A stretch of 64,000 nucleotides of DNA from Streptococcus sanguinis (GCF_900635155.1 NZ_LR134002.1:1488001-1552000), one strand, 5' to 3'; shown: positions 1-9,110, counted from the stretch's first letter. The notes: generated from the sequence alone by a model not told the origin. Numbers and translations are program-made.

Positions 1-28
1 TTATTCCGTTAGCTACTCCCTTGAGTTA
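1..28 (-). promoter_or_regulatory. Probable 5' end of a yybP-ykoY (manganese) riboswitch, cut by the window edge
   Basis: Read on the minus strand, the RNA that would start near position 28 contains CAAGGGAGTAGCTAAC. This resembles the conserved GGGGAGUAGC element near the 5' side of yybP-ykoY Mn2+ riboswitches, which in streptococci often precede P-type ATPase or Mn exporter genes. Only the first arm is inside the window, so the fold cannot be checked. A strong promoter lies directly upstream of it. Confidence 0.45.
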
Positions 29-34
29 GAAACT

Positions 35-62
35 ATTATACCAAATTTTCAAGCTTTTGCAA
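35..62 (-). promoter_or_regulatory. Promoter reading left out of the window
   Basis: On the minus strand there is a -35 TTGCAA (57-62), a 16-nt spacer and a -10 TATAAT (35-40) with an extended TGG. It reads toward the left edge, presumably into the gene controlled by the putative riboswitch. No convincing terminator separates it from the DUF1934 gene, so that gene may read into the same unit. Confidence 0.75.
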
Positions 63-106
63 GGGGAAACATCATGATTTTCAAGAGTTTTCTCGGAGAA
101 TAGCAG

Positions 107-499
107 CTAACCCCAGCTAATCTCCATTTCATAGCTGGCAAAAATCTGCTCTCCGTCAACAGTTTTTAGCTGATAATGAAGTTGCAGAACCTGTTTGGTC
201 AAGTCAACCTTATAGAAAGGAGTATCGGTCACAAACTGCTGCAAGCCCACAGGTGTATGGATGCCAACCAGCGCCTGCCCTTGACTGATGAAGCGCATGA
301 TGGACTTAGGCTCAGAAAAGCGGGTCATAACCAGCTCTTTATCGTGAAATTTCAGAACTACTTTCTCCCCTTCCTCATTCTTGTAAAGCAGATAGTGATA
401 ATCTCCTTTTTGCGTCCAATCCGTATCGTAGACCTGATCAATTAGCTCGGTATGCCCGTCCAGCTGGATGTGATTCTTTATTCTGATTTGCATCGTCAT
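107..499 (-). CDS. DUF1934 family small protein
   Basis: A 130-residue protein matching the DUF1934 (YwiB-like) family of Firmicutes, which has a calycin-like beta-barrel fold and no established biochemical role. The sequence is rich in alternating beta-strand patterns, with no signal peptide or membrane segment, so it is expected in the cytoplasm. There are two in-frame ATGs, at 499 and 493, and neither has a strong ribosome site (GAG a few bases upstream), so the start is uncertain by two codons. It is divergent from the HD-domain gene. A likely extended -10 (TGATAGAAT, 523-531) lies just upstream. Family assignment is from memory of family members; function is unknown. Confidence 0.8.
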   Translation of the reverse strand: MTMQIRIKNHIQLDGHTELIDQVYDTDWTQKGDYHYLLYKNEEGEKVVLKFHDKELVMTRFSEPKSIMRFISQGQALVGIHTPVGLQQFVTDTPFYKVDLTKQVLQLHYQLKTVDGEQIFASYEMEISWG

Positions 500-593
500 C
501 TCGTTTCTCTTTTTCTTTCCCTATTCTATCAAAAAAATGACAAAATTGCTCTTCTTTCAGTCGCAGCTTTGATTTTTTTCCTACTATGATTTG

Positions 594-602
594 TGGTATA
601 AT
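594..602 (+). promoter_or_regulatory. Extended -10 promoter giving a probable leaderless mRNA
   Basis: TGGTATAAT (594-602) is a consensus extended -10 on the plus strand. The ATG of the HD gene is at 609, only 6 nt after it, exactly where transcription should start. No Shine-Dalgarno sequence can fit between them. The -35 region (T-rich, about 574-579) is weak, as is common with extended -10 elements. Confidence 0.7.
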
Positions 603-608
603 GGTAGC

Positions 609-1910
609 ATGATTGAAAAAGTATTTCGGGACCCAGTTCACAATTATGTTCATGTGGACCATCAGGTCATTTATGATTTAATCAATACCAAAGAATTTCA
701 ACGGCTGCGCCGCATCAAACAGCTGGGTACCTCCGGCTATACTTTCCACGGCGGGGAGCACAGCCGTTTTTCGCATTGTCTGGGAGCTTATGAGATTGCC
801 CGGCGCATCACCAAGATTTTCAATGAAAAATACCAAGCCAACTGGGACAGCCACGAAAGCCTGCTGACCATGACAGCCGCTCTCCTGCATGACTTGGGGC
901 ACGGAGCTTATTCACACACCTTCGAGCGCCTCTTTGATACCAATCACGAGGACATTACGCGGCAAATCATCACCAGTCCTGAGACGGAGATTCATCAGGT
1001 ACTGGTGCAGGTTTCGCCGGATTTCCCTGAAAAGGTAGCTAGCGTCATCAACCATACCTATCCCAATAAGCAGGTAGTCCAGCTGATTTCCAGCCAGATT
1101 GATGTGGATCGGATGGATTATCTCTTGCGAGATTCCTTTTTTACTGGTGCTTCCTATGGACAATTTGACTTAACCAGAATTTTACGAGTGATTTGTCCAG
1201 TAGAAAACGGCATTGCTTTCAAGCGCAATGGCATGCATGCGGTAGAAGACTACGTAGTCAGCCGCTACCAGATGTACATGCAGGTCTATTTCCACCCAGC
1301 CAGTCGGGCTATGGAAGTGCTGCTGCAAAATCTGCTCAAGCGGGCCAAGTTTCTCTATCCGGCTCAGAAAGATTATTTTGCACTGTCATCGCCCAATCTC
1401 ATCCCATTCTTTGAAAACAGAGTGACCCTACAGGATTATCTGGCCTTGGATGATGGTGTTATGAATACCTATTTCCAAGTTTGGATGACTAGTCCGGACA
1501 AGATTTTATCAGACTTGGCTCAGCGTTTTATCAACCGCAAGGTCTTTAAGTCTATCGTCTTCTCTCAGGAAAACGAAGCGCATTTGGATATCATGCGAGA
1601 CCTAGTTGGACAGGTTGGTTTTGACCCCGATTACTATACTGCTATTCATCGTAATTTTGATTTGCCTTATGATTTCTACCGGCCTGACGTTGAAAAACCT
1701 CGGACTCAAATTGAAATCTTGCAAAAAGATGGCAGCTTAGCAGAACTATCCAGCCTGTCACCTATCGTTCATTCGCTAGCCGGGACCAGACAGGGCGATA
1801 ATCGCTTCTACTTCCCTAAGGAAATGCTGGCAGAGACCGGACTTTTCAGCGAAAAAAACCAGACTTTTATGCACTATATCAAAAACGACCAATTTACCTA
1901 CGGAGAATAA
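609..1910 (+). CDS. HD-domain phosphohydrolase (YwfO/dGTPase-like)
   Basis: A 433-residue HD-superfamily metal-dependent phosphohydrolase, similar in layout to Bacillus subtilis YwfO and to dNTP triphosphohydrolases. Near the N-terminus it has GGEHSRFSHCLG (His51 and His56), then the HD pair in LLHDLGHGAYSHTFE (His94, Asp95), and later QIDVDRMDYLLRDS. These supply the metal ligands of the HD fold. The substrate is probably a nucleotide but is not shown. I chose the ATG at 609 rather than an in-frame TTG at 591 because the TTG lies inside the promoter -10 region; this makes the mRNA leaderless. It is the first gene of a tight plus-strand cluster (1 nt to the HAD gene, which overlaps murM), so all four genes may be co-transcribed. 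Confidence 0.85.
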   Translation: MIEKVFRDPVHNYVHVDHQVIYDLINTKEFQRLRRIKQLGTSGYTFHGGEHSRFSHCLGAYEIARRITKIFNEKYQANWDSHESLLTMTAALLHDLGHGAYSHTFERLFDTNHEDITRQIITSPETEIHQVLVQVSPDFPEKVASVINHTYPNKQVVQLISSQIDVDRMDYLLRDSFFTGASYGQFDLTRILRVICPVENGIAFKRNGMHAVEDYVVSRYQMYMQVYFHPASRAMEVLLQNLLKRAKFLYPAQKDYFALSSPNLIPFFENRVTLQDYLALDDGVMNTYFQVWMTSPDKILSDLAQRFINRKVFKSIVFSQENEAHLDIMRDLVGQVGFDPDYYTAIHRNFDLPYDFYRPDVEKPRTQIEILQKDGSLAELSSLSPIVHSLAGTRQGDNRFYFPKEMLAETGLFSEKNQTFMHYIKNDQFTYGE

Positions 1911-1911
1911 T

Positions 1912-2721
1912 ATGTCTATCAAATTAGTTGCCGTTGACATTGACGGTACCCTTTTAAACAAACAAAAAGAAATCACTCCTGAAGTCTTCAGTGCTGTTCA
2001 GGATGCCAAGGCTGCTGGTGTCAAAATCGTCATTGCAACCGGCCGTCCTATTGCGGGTGTTCAAAAGCTTCTCAAGGAGCTAGAGCTTAATCAGCCAGAC
2101 AACTATGTCGTTACCTTCAACGGCGGACTGGTGCAGGATACTGTTACAGGTCAAGAATTAATCAAAGAGACACTGACCTATGACGACTATTTGGATATCG
2201 AACTGCTCGGGCGAAAATTAGGTGTCCATATGCATGCCATCACCAAGGACGGCATTTATACAGCCAATCGCAACATCGGCAAGTACACTGTTTACGAGTC
2301 CAATCTGGTCAGCATGCCTATCTTCTACCGCACACCTGAAGAAATGGTCAATAAAGAAATCGTTAAGTGCATGTATATTGATGAACCAGAAATTCTGGAT
2401 GCGGCCATTGCTAAGCTGCCACCAGAATTAGCCGAAAAATATACACTGGTTAAATCAGCTCCTTTCTATCTGGAAATTGTCAAAAAGAATGTCAATAAAG
2501 GGGCTGCTATCCTCCATCTAGCTGAAAAACTTGGCTTAAGCAAGGAGCAGACCATGGCTATCGGTGATGAAGAAAACGACCGCGCCATGCTGGAAGCTGT
2601 CGGCTCTCCTGTTGTCATGGAAAACGGCAAGGAAGAACTCAAGAAAATCGCCAAATATATCACCAAATCAAACGACGAATCCGGCGTAGCACACGCTATT
2701 AGAGAGTGGGTTTTAAAATAA
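1912..2721 (+). CDS. HAD superfamily Cof-type phosphatase
   Basis: A 269-residue member of the Cof/YidA branch (HAD subfamily IIB). These are cytoplasmic Mg-dependent phosphatases acting on small sugar phosphates, nucleotides or flavin precursors. Motif I is DIDGTLLN (Asp9 nucleophile, Asp11), motif II is the ATGRP segment, and motif IV is GDEENDRAML near residue 223, with Lys194 and neighbours supplying motif III. The C2-type cap lies between motifs II and III. It starts 1 nt after the HD gene and its TAA overlaps the ATG of murM (TAATG), so translation is coupled. The substrate is unknown. Placement before murMN may only reflect operon packing. Confidence 0.88.
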   Translation: MSIKLVAVDIDGTLLNKQKEITPEVFSAVQDAKAAGVKIVIATGRPIAGVQKLLKELELNQPDNYVVTFNGGLVQDTVTGQELIKETLTYDDYLDIELLGRKLGVHMHAITKDGIYTANRNIGKYTVYESNLVSMPIFYRTPEEMVNKEIVKCMYIDEPEILDAAIAKLPPELAEKYTLVKSAPFYLEIVKKNVNKGAAILHLAEKLGLSKEQTMAIGDEENDRAMLEAVGSPVVMENGKEELKKIAKYITKSNDESGVAHAIREWVLK

Positions 2722-3935
2722 TGTTTAGTTACAAAATTGGAATTTCAGCTCAGGAACACGACGATTTTGTCACGGCTCATCCGCAGGCCAATCTTCTGCA
2801 GAGCTCAGCCTGGGCTCAGATTAAGGATAACTGGGCCAATGAGCGCTTGGGCTTCTATAAAGACGACCGCTTGGTTGCTGCAGCCAGTGTCTTGATCAAA
2901 CCACTGCCTTTGGGGATGACCATGCTTTATATCCCGCGCGGTCCCATCATGGACTATAGTGACAAGGAGCTGCTGACCTTTGTTTTGGCGTCGCTCAAGA
3001 AGTTTGCCAAGGAGAAAAAAGCGCTCTTTGTCAAGTTTGATCCTAGCCTCTTTCTGGCAGAAAGCAAGATGGGCGGTGAATTGCAAGAAAAAGCCGAGAC
3101 GATTGAGCTTATTCAACAGTTACAGCAAGCAGGAGCTGTCTGGGTCGGACGAACTGAGTCTCTGGACGAAACAATCCAACCTCGCTTGCAGGCAAATATT
3201 CATAAAGAAGATTTCAGCGAGGATCTGCTTTCTAAGAGTACTCGGCAGGCTATTCGTACAGCTCGTAACAAAGGTATTCAAATCCAATTTGGCGGAGCAG
3301 AATTACTGGATGATTTTTCAGGCCTGATGAAGAAGACAGAAAACAGAAAAAACATCCACCTACGCGGCAAAGACTATTACCAAAAACTCTTGGATACTTA
3401 TCCTGAGCACTCCTACATCACCTTGTCCAGCATTGATCTAAAGGCACGATTGGAAGACTTGCAGGCTCAGCTGACCAAGACACTCAAAGAAGCAGAGAAA
3501 TTTACCGAGAAAACCAAGCCCGGCAAGATTGAGAATAACCAGCAAGAACAGAAACGCCTTCAAGAAGAGATTGACTTTCTGCAGGACAAAATCAGCCAAG
3601 GTGCTACTGTCGTTCCCCTGTCTGGCACACTGGTCTTAGAATACGGCAAGACTTCTGAAAATATCTATGCCGGAATGGACGAGGAATACCGTCGTTACCA
3701 GCCAGCCATCATCACTTGGTATGAAACAGCCAAACACGCTTTTGAGCGTGGAGCTGATTGGCAAAATATGGGCGGAATCGAAAACGACCTCAAGGGCGGT
3801 CTCTACAGCTTTAAATCCAAGTTCAATCCCACCATTGAGGAATTTGCTGGTGAGTTTAACTTGCCAACCAATCCTCTTTACCACCTCTCCAATCTTGCCT
3901 ACACTCTCAGAAAGAAACTGCGCAGCAAGCATTAA
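2721..3935 (+). CDS. murM: MurM-type aminoacyltransferase for peptidoglycan cross-bridges (FemABX family)
   Basis: A 404-residue FemABX-family enzyme that closely follows pneumococcal MurM as I recall it, including the stretch SKSTRQAIRTARNKG (about 176-190), the IYAGMDEEYRRYQPAIITWYE region and the C-terminal FKSKFNPTIEE. MurM adds Ser or Ala from aminoacyl-tRNA to the Lys side chain of lipid II, the first step in branched stem peptides. Two GNAT-like lobes are split by a charged helical coiled-coil arm (about 235-300). The ATG at 2721 overlaps the upstream stop codon; a GTG 15 nt upstream is inside the HAD gene and less likely. murN follows after 14 nt. In pneumococci murM alleles influence beta-lactam resistance and stress responses; that is family knowledge, not visible here. 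Confidence 0.9.
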   Translation: MFSYKIGISAQEHDDFVTAHPQANLLQSSAWAQIKDNWANERLGFYKDDRLVAAASVLIKPLPLGMTMLYIPRGPIMDYSDKELLTFVLASLKKFAKEKKALFVKFDPSLFLAESKMGGELQEKAETIELIQQLQQAGAVWVGRTESLDETIQPRLQANIHKEDFSEDLLSKSTRQAIRTARNKGIQIQFGGAELLDDFSGLMKKTENRKNIHLRGKDYYQKLLDTYPEHSYITLSSIDLKARLEDLQAQLTKTLKEAEKFTEKTKPGKIENNQQEQKRLQEEIDFLQDKISQGATVVPLSGTLVLEYGKTSENIYAGMDEEYRRYQPAIITWYETAKHAFERGADWQNMGGIENDLKGGLYSFKSKFNPTIEEFAGEFNLPTNPLYHLSNLAYTLRKKLRSKH

Positions 3936-3949
3936 AAGAAAGGAAGCCT

Positions 3950-5185
3950 ATGACCTTTAAACTTCTCAGCCAAGAAGAATTCATCCAGCATACCTCAGCT
4001 AGCTCCCAACGCTCTTTTATGCAGACCGTGGAAATGGCAGAGCTTCTGAGCAAGCGTGGCTTCAGTACCCAGTATATCGGCTACACTGACCCACAGGGAC
4101 AGGTAGTGGTGTCTGCTGTCCTCTACAGTATGCCGATGACTGGCGGCCTTCATATGGAAATTAACTGCGGTCCTGTCTCTACCGATGCTAAATACCTGAC
4201 TCCCTTCTATCAAGCTTTGCAGGCTTACGCTAAAAAAGAAGGCGCTCTGGAACTCATCATCAAGCCCTACGAGACTTATCAGACCTTTGACAGCAATGGC
4301 CAGGCAACTTCTGATGAAAAAGTCGAGCTTATCCAGCAACAGACTGACTTGGGCTTTGACTTTGACGGCCTACAGACAGGCTATCCAGGCGGGGAGCCTG
4401 ATTGGCATTATGTCAAAGATTTAGCTGGTCTGACGGAGAAAGACCTGCTCAAGTCCTTCAGTAAAAACGGCAAGGCGACCGTCAAAAAGGCGAATACCTT
4501 TGGCATCAAGCTAAAAAGGCTAGAACGTGACCAACTCAGCGTTTTCAAAGACATCACAGCTGCCACTTCTGACCGGCGGGAATATGATGACAAGCCACTA
4601 GACTACTATCAAGATTTTTATGATAGCTTTGGTCAGCAGGCGGACTTCATGACAGCCAGTCTCAACTTCAAGGACTATCTTCAAAACTTACAAAAAGATC
4701 AAGAGAAACTTGGCCAGAAAATTCAGAAACTGCAGGCTGACTTGGAAAACAATCCTCAATCTGAAAAGAAACAAAATCAGCTGCGAGAACTTTCCAGCCA
4801 GTTTGATAGCTTTGAAACTCGCAAAGCTGAAGCCCAAGAACTGATTGAAAAGTACGGCGACCAAGACCAGATCCTAGCTGCTAGCCTCTTTATCTATACT
4901 CCCCAGGAAGCAACCTATCTCTTCAGCGGCTCCTATCCTGAGTTTAATAAATTCTACGCTCCAGCCCTGCTGCAGGAATACGTTATGACCGAAAGTATCA
5001 AGAGAGGCATTCCATTTTATAATTTCCTCGGCATTATGGGAATTTTCGACGGTTCTGACGGTGTTCTGCGCTTCAAGCAGAACTTCAACGGCTTCATCGT
5101 CCGAAAAATGGGGACTTTCCGCTATTATCCTAACCCTTTCAAATTTAAGCTGCTTCAGCTCATAAAGAAAATTCTAAGACGTTAA
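3950..5185 (+). CDS. murN: MurN-type aminoacyltransferase for peptidoglycan cross-bridges (FemABX family)
   Basis: A 411-residue second FemABX enzyme, 14 nt after murM and with its own AAAGGAAG ribosome site. MurN adds the second residue (Ala in pneumococcus) to the branch started by MurM. Like MurM it has two acyltransferase lobes with an inserted coiled-coil arm rich in K, E and Q (about 240-300), which is typical of the family and resembles seryl-tRNA synthetase arms. The C-terminus is basic (FKLLQLIKKILRR), consistent with binding near membrane-linked lipid II. It ends at a bidirectional terminator shared with the convergent hydrolase gene. MurM versus MurN is decided by order and similarity; the exact amino acid added is not deducible. 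Confidence 0.88.
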   Translation: MTFKLLSQEEFIQHTSASSQRSFMQTVEMAELLSKRGFSTQYIGYTDPQGQVVVSAVLYSMPMTGGLHMEINCGPVSTDAKYLTPFYQALQAYAKKEGALELIIKPYETYQTFDSNGQATSDEKVELIQQQTDLGFDFDGLQTGYPGGEPDWHYVKDLAGLTEKDLLKSFSKNGKATVKKANTFGIKLKRLERDQLSVFKDITAATSDRREYDDKPLDYYQDFYDSFGQQADFMTASLNFKDYLQNLQKDQEKLGQKIQKLQADLENNPQSEKKQNQLRELSSQFDSFETRKAEAQELIEKYGDQDQILAASLFIYTPQEATYLFSGSYPEFNKFYAPALLQEYVMTESIKRGIPFYNFLGIMGIFDGSDGVLRFKQNFNGFIVRKMGTFRYYPNPFKFKLLQLIKKILRR

Positions 5186-5213
5186 AAAAACCAAGTTTTC
5201 CCTTGGTTTTTTT
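5184..5213. terminator. Bidirectional intrinsic terminator between murN and the GH25/CHAP gene
   Basis: A 12-bp perfect inverted repeat, AAAAAAACCAAG (5184-5195) and CTTGGTTTTTTT (5202-5213), with a 6-nt loop. The A/T tracts flank both sides, so it can stop transcription from either of the two convergent genes. Confidence 0.9.
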
Positions 5214-5219
5214 GTGTAT

Positions 5220-8200
5220 TTATTTATAACGAGGTGTCGCAAAACCACGGATATTTCCATGACCGATGCGGTAAGTATTGCGTTTAACTACGTTATTGCT
5301 GTTGCCTTCAATCGTGTGAATGATGCCATTTTCGACTTTTTCGACAATACCGATATGATCAGCCCAGCCATCGTTTTGCTGGGTATCTTTGTCCCAGTTA
5401 AAGGTGATGATATCACCTGCGCTAGGCGTCGAATTGCCATCTTCATTCCAGATGCCTAGTCTTTGGAAAATATGAATATGGCGCTCAACACCGCACTCGC
5501 GGCCGATAAGATCGCTCAAGCCCTCTCTTTGGAAAATAACCGTCGTGAAAATGTCGCACCAGTCATCTGTGTTTTTCACAGCATAGCCAACTGGCAACGG
5601 TCTGACACTGTTATAATCGTTGACCAAGCGCTGATGCTCAGCACTGCCTCCCCTGACACCTACCATAGCAGCTGCCGCCGCAAGAACACGGTCTCGCTGA
5701 CTAGCTGACTGAGGACGGTTCACGGAGATAGAGGTCTTTTCTCCACCAGCTCCCTGCAGCTGATTTTGATTATTTAAGTAATACAAGTGAACATTGTATT
5801 CGCCTGCATTATTCTTATGGTCACGCGCATATACATGCTTACGATAAGTGCCATCAGCCTGACGATCCGCTGTGTACCATTGGATATCATCTTGACCATT
5901 CGCTTCTGACCAAGTCGGCAGGTAAACTGTCTTGAGACCTTCTGGTGCCACAATGCCTGATACTACAATATCAAACTCTCCAGTATCATTATTCTTATTT
6001 TGGATACTGATTTTACCCTGCGGCTTACTGATAGAAACATTGGTCTTGATGCCACCTGCTCCTACTAGCTTGCCATCATTTTGGACATAGTAGAGATGGA
6101 CATTATATTCGCCCTGAACGTTGTTATGGTCGCTCGCACGAACTCGCTTCTTATAGGTACCATCCGGCTGACGTTCAGCGTTGTACCACTTGATATCATC
6201 CTGACCATTGGCCTCTGACCAAGTTGGCAGGGAAACAGTCTTGAGACCGCCTGGAGATACAATATCTGAAACCACAATATCAAAATCGCCAGTTTCGCTG
6301 TTACGATTTTGGATACTGATTTTGCCCTGTGGTTTAACTGCTGACACATTGGTTGTAGTACCACCAACACCGACTAACTGCCCGTCGTTACGGACATAGT
6401 AAAGATGGATATGATACTTACCAACTGAGTCTTTATGTTTACTAGATTCAACAGTAACTTTATAGGTACCATTAGCCTGATGAGTAGCTGTATACCAAAT
6501 AATATCATCTTGACCGTTAGCTTCAGACCAAACCGGAACACTGACAACAGACACTTCATAAGGGGCAGAAACGTTTGAAATCACAACATCGAAACTGCCG
6601 TTGACATTATTCTTATTTTGAATACTGATGTTGCCCTTTGGCTTACCTAGAGAAACATTAGTCTTTATGCCACCAGCACCAACCAGCTTGCCATCATCTT
6701 GCACATAGTAGAGATGAATATTGTACTCGCCCTCAACATTTTTGTGATCACTCACACGAACTCGTTTCCGATAAGTACCGTCAGCCTGACGTTCTGCATT
6801 GTACCACTTGATATCATCTTGGCCATTGGCCTCTGACCAAGTTGGCAGGGAAACATTCTTGAGACCGCCTGGAGATACGATATCTGAAACCACAATATCA
6901 AAATCGCCAGTTTCGCTGTTGCGATTCTGAATACTGATTTTGCCTTGAACTTTTGGTTTTTCTATAGAAATAGTCGTTTTAGTGCCACTTACACCTACCA
7001 AGCTGCCATCATTTTGCACATAATAGAGATGCACATTGTACTCACCCTCAACATTTTTGTGATCGCTCAGACGGACACGCTTACGATAGGTGCCATCAGC
7101 TTGACGCTCAGCGTTGTACCATTTGATATCATCTTGGCCGTTAGCCTCAGACCAAGTTGGCAGGGAAACTTCCTTCAGACCGCCCGGAGATGAAATACCT
7201 GAAACCACAATATCAAAATCGCCAGTTTCTTTGTTTCGATTTTGAATACTGATGGTGCCCTTAGGTTTCCCAAGAGAAACGGTCGTTTTAGTACCGCTTA
7301 CACCAACCAAGCGGCCGTCATTTTGAACATAGTAGAGATGGACATTGTACTCGCCCTGCACATTATTGTGGTCGCTTATGCGTACCCGCTTACGATAAGT
7401 GCCGTCAGCCTGACGTTCTGCATTGTACCACTTGATATCATCTTGACCATTGGCCTCTGACCAAGTCGGCAGAGAAACAGTCTTGAGACCACCCGGAGAT
7501 GAAATACCTGAAACAACAATATCAAAATCACCAGTTTCGCTGTTACGATTCTGAATGCTGATTTTGCCCTGTGGCTTGATGACAGATACATTAGTTGTAG
7601 TACCGCCAACACCGACTAATTGGCCGTCGTTGCGGACATAGTAGAGATGGACATTGTACTTGCCAACTGAATCCTTATGTCTGCTAGAATCAACAGAAAC
7701 TTTATAACTACCATTGGCCTGCTGAGTGGCTGTGTACCAGATAATATCGTCTTGGCCATTAGCTTCAGACCAAACCGGGACACTAACAACAGACACTCCA
7801 TAAGGAGCAGAAACATTTGAAATCACAACATCAAAGCTGCCGTTGAAATTATTCTTATTCTGAATACTGATGTTACCCTTTAAAGGCTGCTTAGCAAGAG
7901 CAGACTGCTGGGTAAATCTCCCAGTGTAATCAACGCTATGGTCAAATACATGTTTGCCAGCTAACAGCTGAGCCTGAGCTGTAAACTGCCATGCTCCAGC
8001 ACCACTATTGTATTTGAGAGATTTAGCTCCATCAAGATTTAAATTAGAAGACGGATACTGAGCCACCCAGAAGTTGCTATAGCCAAATTGCGATGTATTA
8101 ACCGGTCCCTTGCTGCGAAGATTATTTTGATCCAGCCAGCTGGCACTGGTATAATACATCAGGTTAGAATAACCCAGTCTGCGCATCTCATCCGCCCAAG

Positions 8201-9092
8201 CCTGGGTATGCTGGTTAATCCCATTTTGCATTTTGGGATCTTCCATGTCATTGACCATGACTGTGTTTTTAGGCAGGCCTAGTCTATTAGCAAAGGCAAC
8301 GTAATAACGAGCTTCTGCTCTCGCTTCTTCATCGTTAGTATAGTGCGAGAAGGCATAGGTCGATACTTGTAAACCAGCTCCCTGCGCATTTCTCACTTGA
8401 GACTCAGCAAATGGATTAGTGTAATGGGTGCCTTCTGTCAGTTTGACAACGACACCGCCAACCCCTTGCTGGGCTAATTTACGGTAGTCGTCTACGCTGA
8501 TATGGCCATTGTGGCTGCTGACATCTACAAAGGATGTGCCTTTAATCTCCGCTTGGGAATTCCCGCGGGCTGCCTGAGCCTTTGACCCCGCATTATAAAA
8601 TACAGTTTTTCCAGCACTACTAGCTTTTGGTGCTGATGCTACTGCAGGACTAGCCTTGGGCTCTGAGGCAATAGCAGAATCTGCAACAGAAGAACTTGCT
8701 TTTGCTGACTGATCAGCTGCAGTTTCATTCTGATTAGAAGCATTTGCATCTGGCTGACTTTGCCCTTCTGGCTTAGCAGAAGCTACCTGAGTTTCTACAG
8801 GAACTGATTGAGCTGCTCCTCCAGACTCAATAGCTGTTCCTGTAGCGTTCGTTGCTTCCTCCTCTTGCTTAACAGCTTGAACTGACTGTTCTGCAGATGA
8901 TACTGCTACAGTCGGCTGATTAGACGATTGTGATGCGGCCGCATTCACTGTCTGATTCTGGGAACTAACAGACCTTTCTGTTTTTAAAACTTCTGACTCA
9001 GCGATAGTATGTTCCTCGGCTTTTGCAACATTGGCAGTCGCTGCCAGCAAAATAGCCGTACTCGCTAAATAAACTAATTCTTTCGATTTCAA
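5220..9092 (-). CDS. Secreted GH25 lysozyme - Bsp repeat - CHAP peptidoglycan hydrolase
   Basis: A 1,290-residue secreted bifunctional cell-wall hydrolase. Order: signal peptide (1-25, cut after VAKA); low-complexity A/S/Q/E linker (26-180); GH25 muramidase (about 184-400) with FVDVSSH (Asp190) and the DxE pair in NDMEDP (Asp282, Glu284); seven tandem repeats of about 98 residues of the GBS Bsp-like type, each starting ISIQN and containing WSEANGQDDI; and a C-terminal CHAP amidase/endopeptidase (about 1140-1290) with Cys1179 in DDWC, His1246 in WADHIG and Glu1262 in IEGN. The start is a TTG with GGAGAG 5 nt upstream; no nearby ATG fits, and the TTG gives a proper signal peptide. There is no LPXTG, so the repeats probably bind the wall. 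A terminator separates it from tpiA and no clear promoter fits the remaining gap. A role in daughter-cell separation or competence-related lysis is plausible but inferred. Confidence 0.9.
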   Translation of the reverse strand: MKSKELVYLASTAILLAATANVAKAEEHTIAESEVLKTERSVSSQNQTVNAAASQSSNQPTVAVSSAEQSVQAVKQEEEATNATGTAIESGGAAQSVPVETQVASAKPEGQSQPDANASNQNETAADQSAKASSSVADSAIASEPKASPAVASAPKASSAGKTVFYNAGSKAQAARGNSQAEIKGTSFVDVSSHNGHISVDDYRKLAQQGVGGVVVKLTEGTHYTNPFAESQVRNAQGAGLQVSTYAFSHYTNDEEARAEARYYVAFANRLGLPKNTVMVNDMEDPKMQNGINQHTQAWADEMRRLGYSNLMYYTSASWLDQNNLRSKGPVNTSQFGYSNFWVAQYPSSNLNLDGAKSLKYNSGAGAWQFTAQAQLLAGKHVFDHSVDYTGRFTQQSALAKQPLKGNISIQNKNNFNGSFDVVISNVSAPYGVSVVSVPVWSEANGQDDIIWYTATQQANGSYKVSVDSSRHKDSVGKYNVHLYYVRNDGQLVGVGGTTTNVSVIKPQGKISIQNRNSETGDFDIVVSGISSPGGLKTVSLPTWSEANGQDDIKWYNAERQADGTYRKRVRISDHNNVQGEYNVHLYYVQNDGRLVGVSGTKTTVSLGKPKGTISIQNRNKETGDFDIVVSGISSPGGLKEVSLPTWSEANGQDDIKWYNAERQADGTYRKRVRLSDHKNVEGEYNVHLYYVQNDGSLVGVSGTKTTISIEKPKVQGKISIQNRNSETGDFDIVVSDIVSPGGLKNVSLPTWSEANGQDDIKWYNAERQADGTYRKRVRVSDHKNVEGEYNIHLYYVQDDGKLVGAGGIKTNVSLGKPKGNISIQNKNNVNGSFDVVISNVSAPYEVSVVSVPVWSEANGQDDIIWYTATHQANGTYKVTVESSKHKDSVGKYHIHLYYVRNDGQLVGVGGTTTNVSAVKPQGKISIQNRNSETGDFDIVVSDIVSPGGLKTVSLPTWSEANGQDDIKWYNAERQPDGTYKKRVRASDHNNVQGEYNVHLYYVQNDGKLVGAGGIKTNVSISKPQGKISIQNKNNDTGEFDIVVSGIVAPEGLKTVYLPTWSEANGQDDIQWYTADRQADGTYRKHVYARDHKNNAGEYNVHLYYLNNQNQLQGAGGEKTSISVNRPQSASQRDRVLAAAAAMVGVRGGSAEHQRLVNDYNSVRPLPVGYAVKNTDDWCDIFTTVIFQREGLSDLIGRECGVERHIHIFQRLGIWNEDGNSTPSAGDIITFNWDKDTQQNDGWADHIGIVEKVENGIIHTIEGNSNNVVKRNTYRIGHGNIRGFATPRYK
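5715..7885 (-). repeat. Seven tandem Bsp-like repeats in the GH25/CHAP protein
   Basis: Seven units of about 98 codons each. Units 1 and 5 are one subtype (NGSFDVVISNVSAPY...), and units 2, 3, 4, 6 and 7 are another (TGxFDIVVS). Neighbouring units are nearly identical at the protein level, which points to recent duplication inside the gene. Boundaries are approximate. Confidence 0.85.
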
Positions 9093-9110
9093 CTTTTCTC
9101 TCCAACTTTT

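Noticed and set aside
591..608. Upstream TTG start for the HD-domain gene
   Set aside because: The TTG and following codons overlap the extended -10 promoter element, so they would not be in the mRNA.
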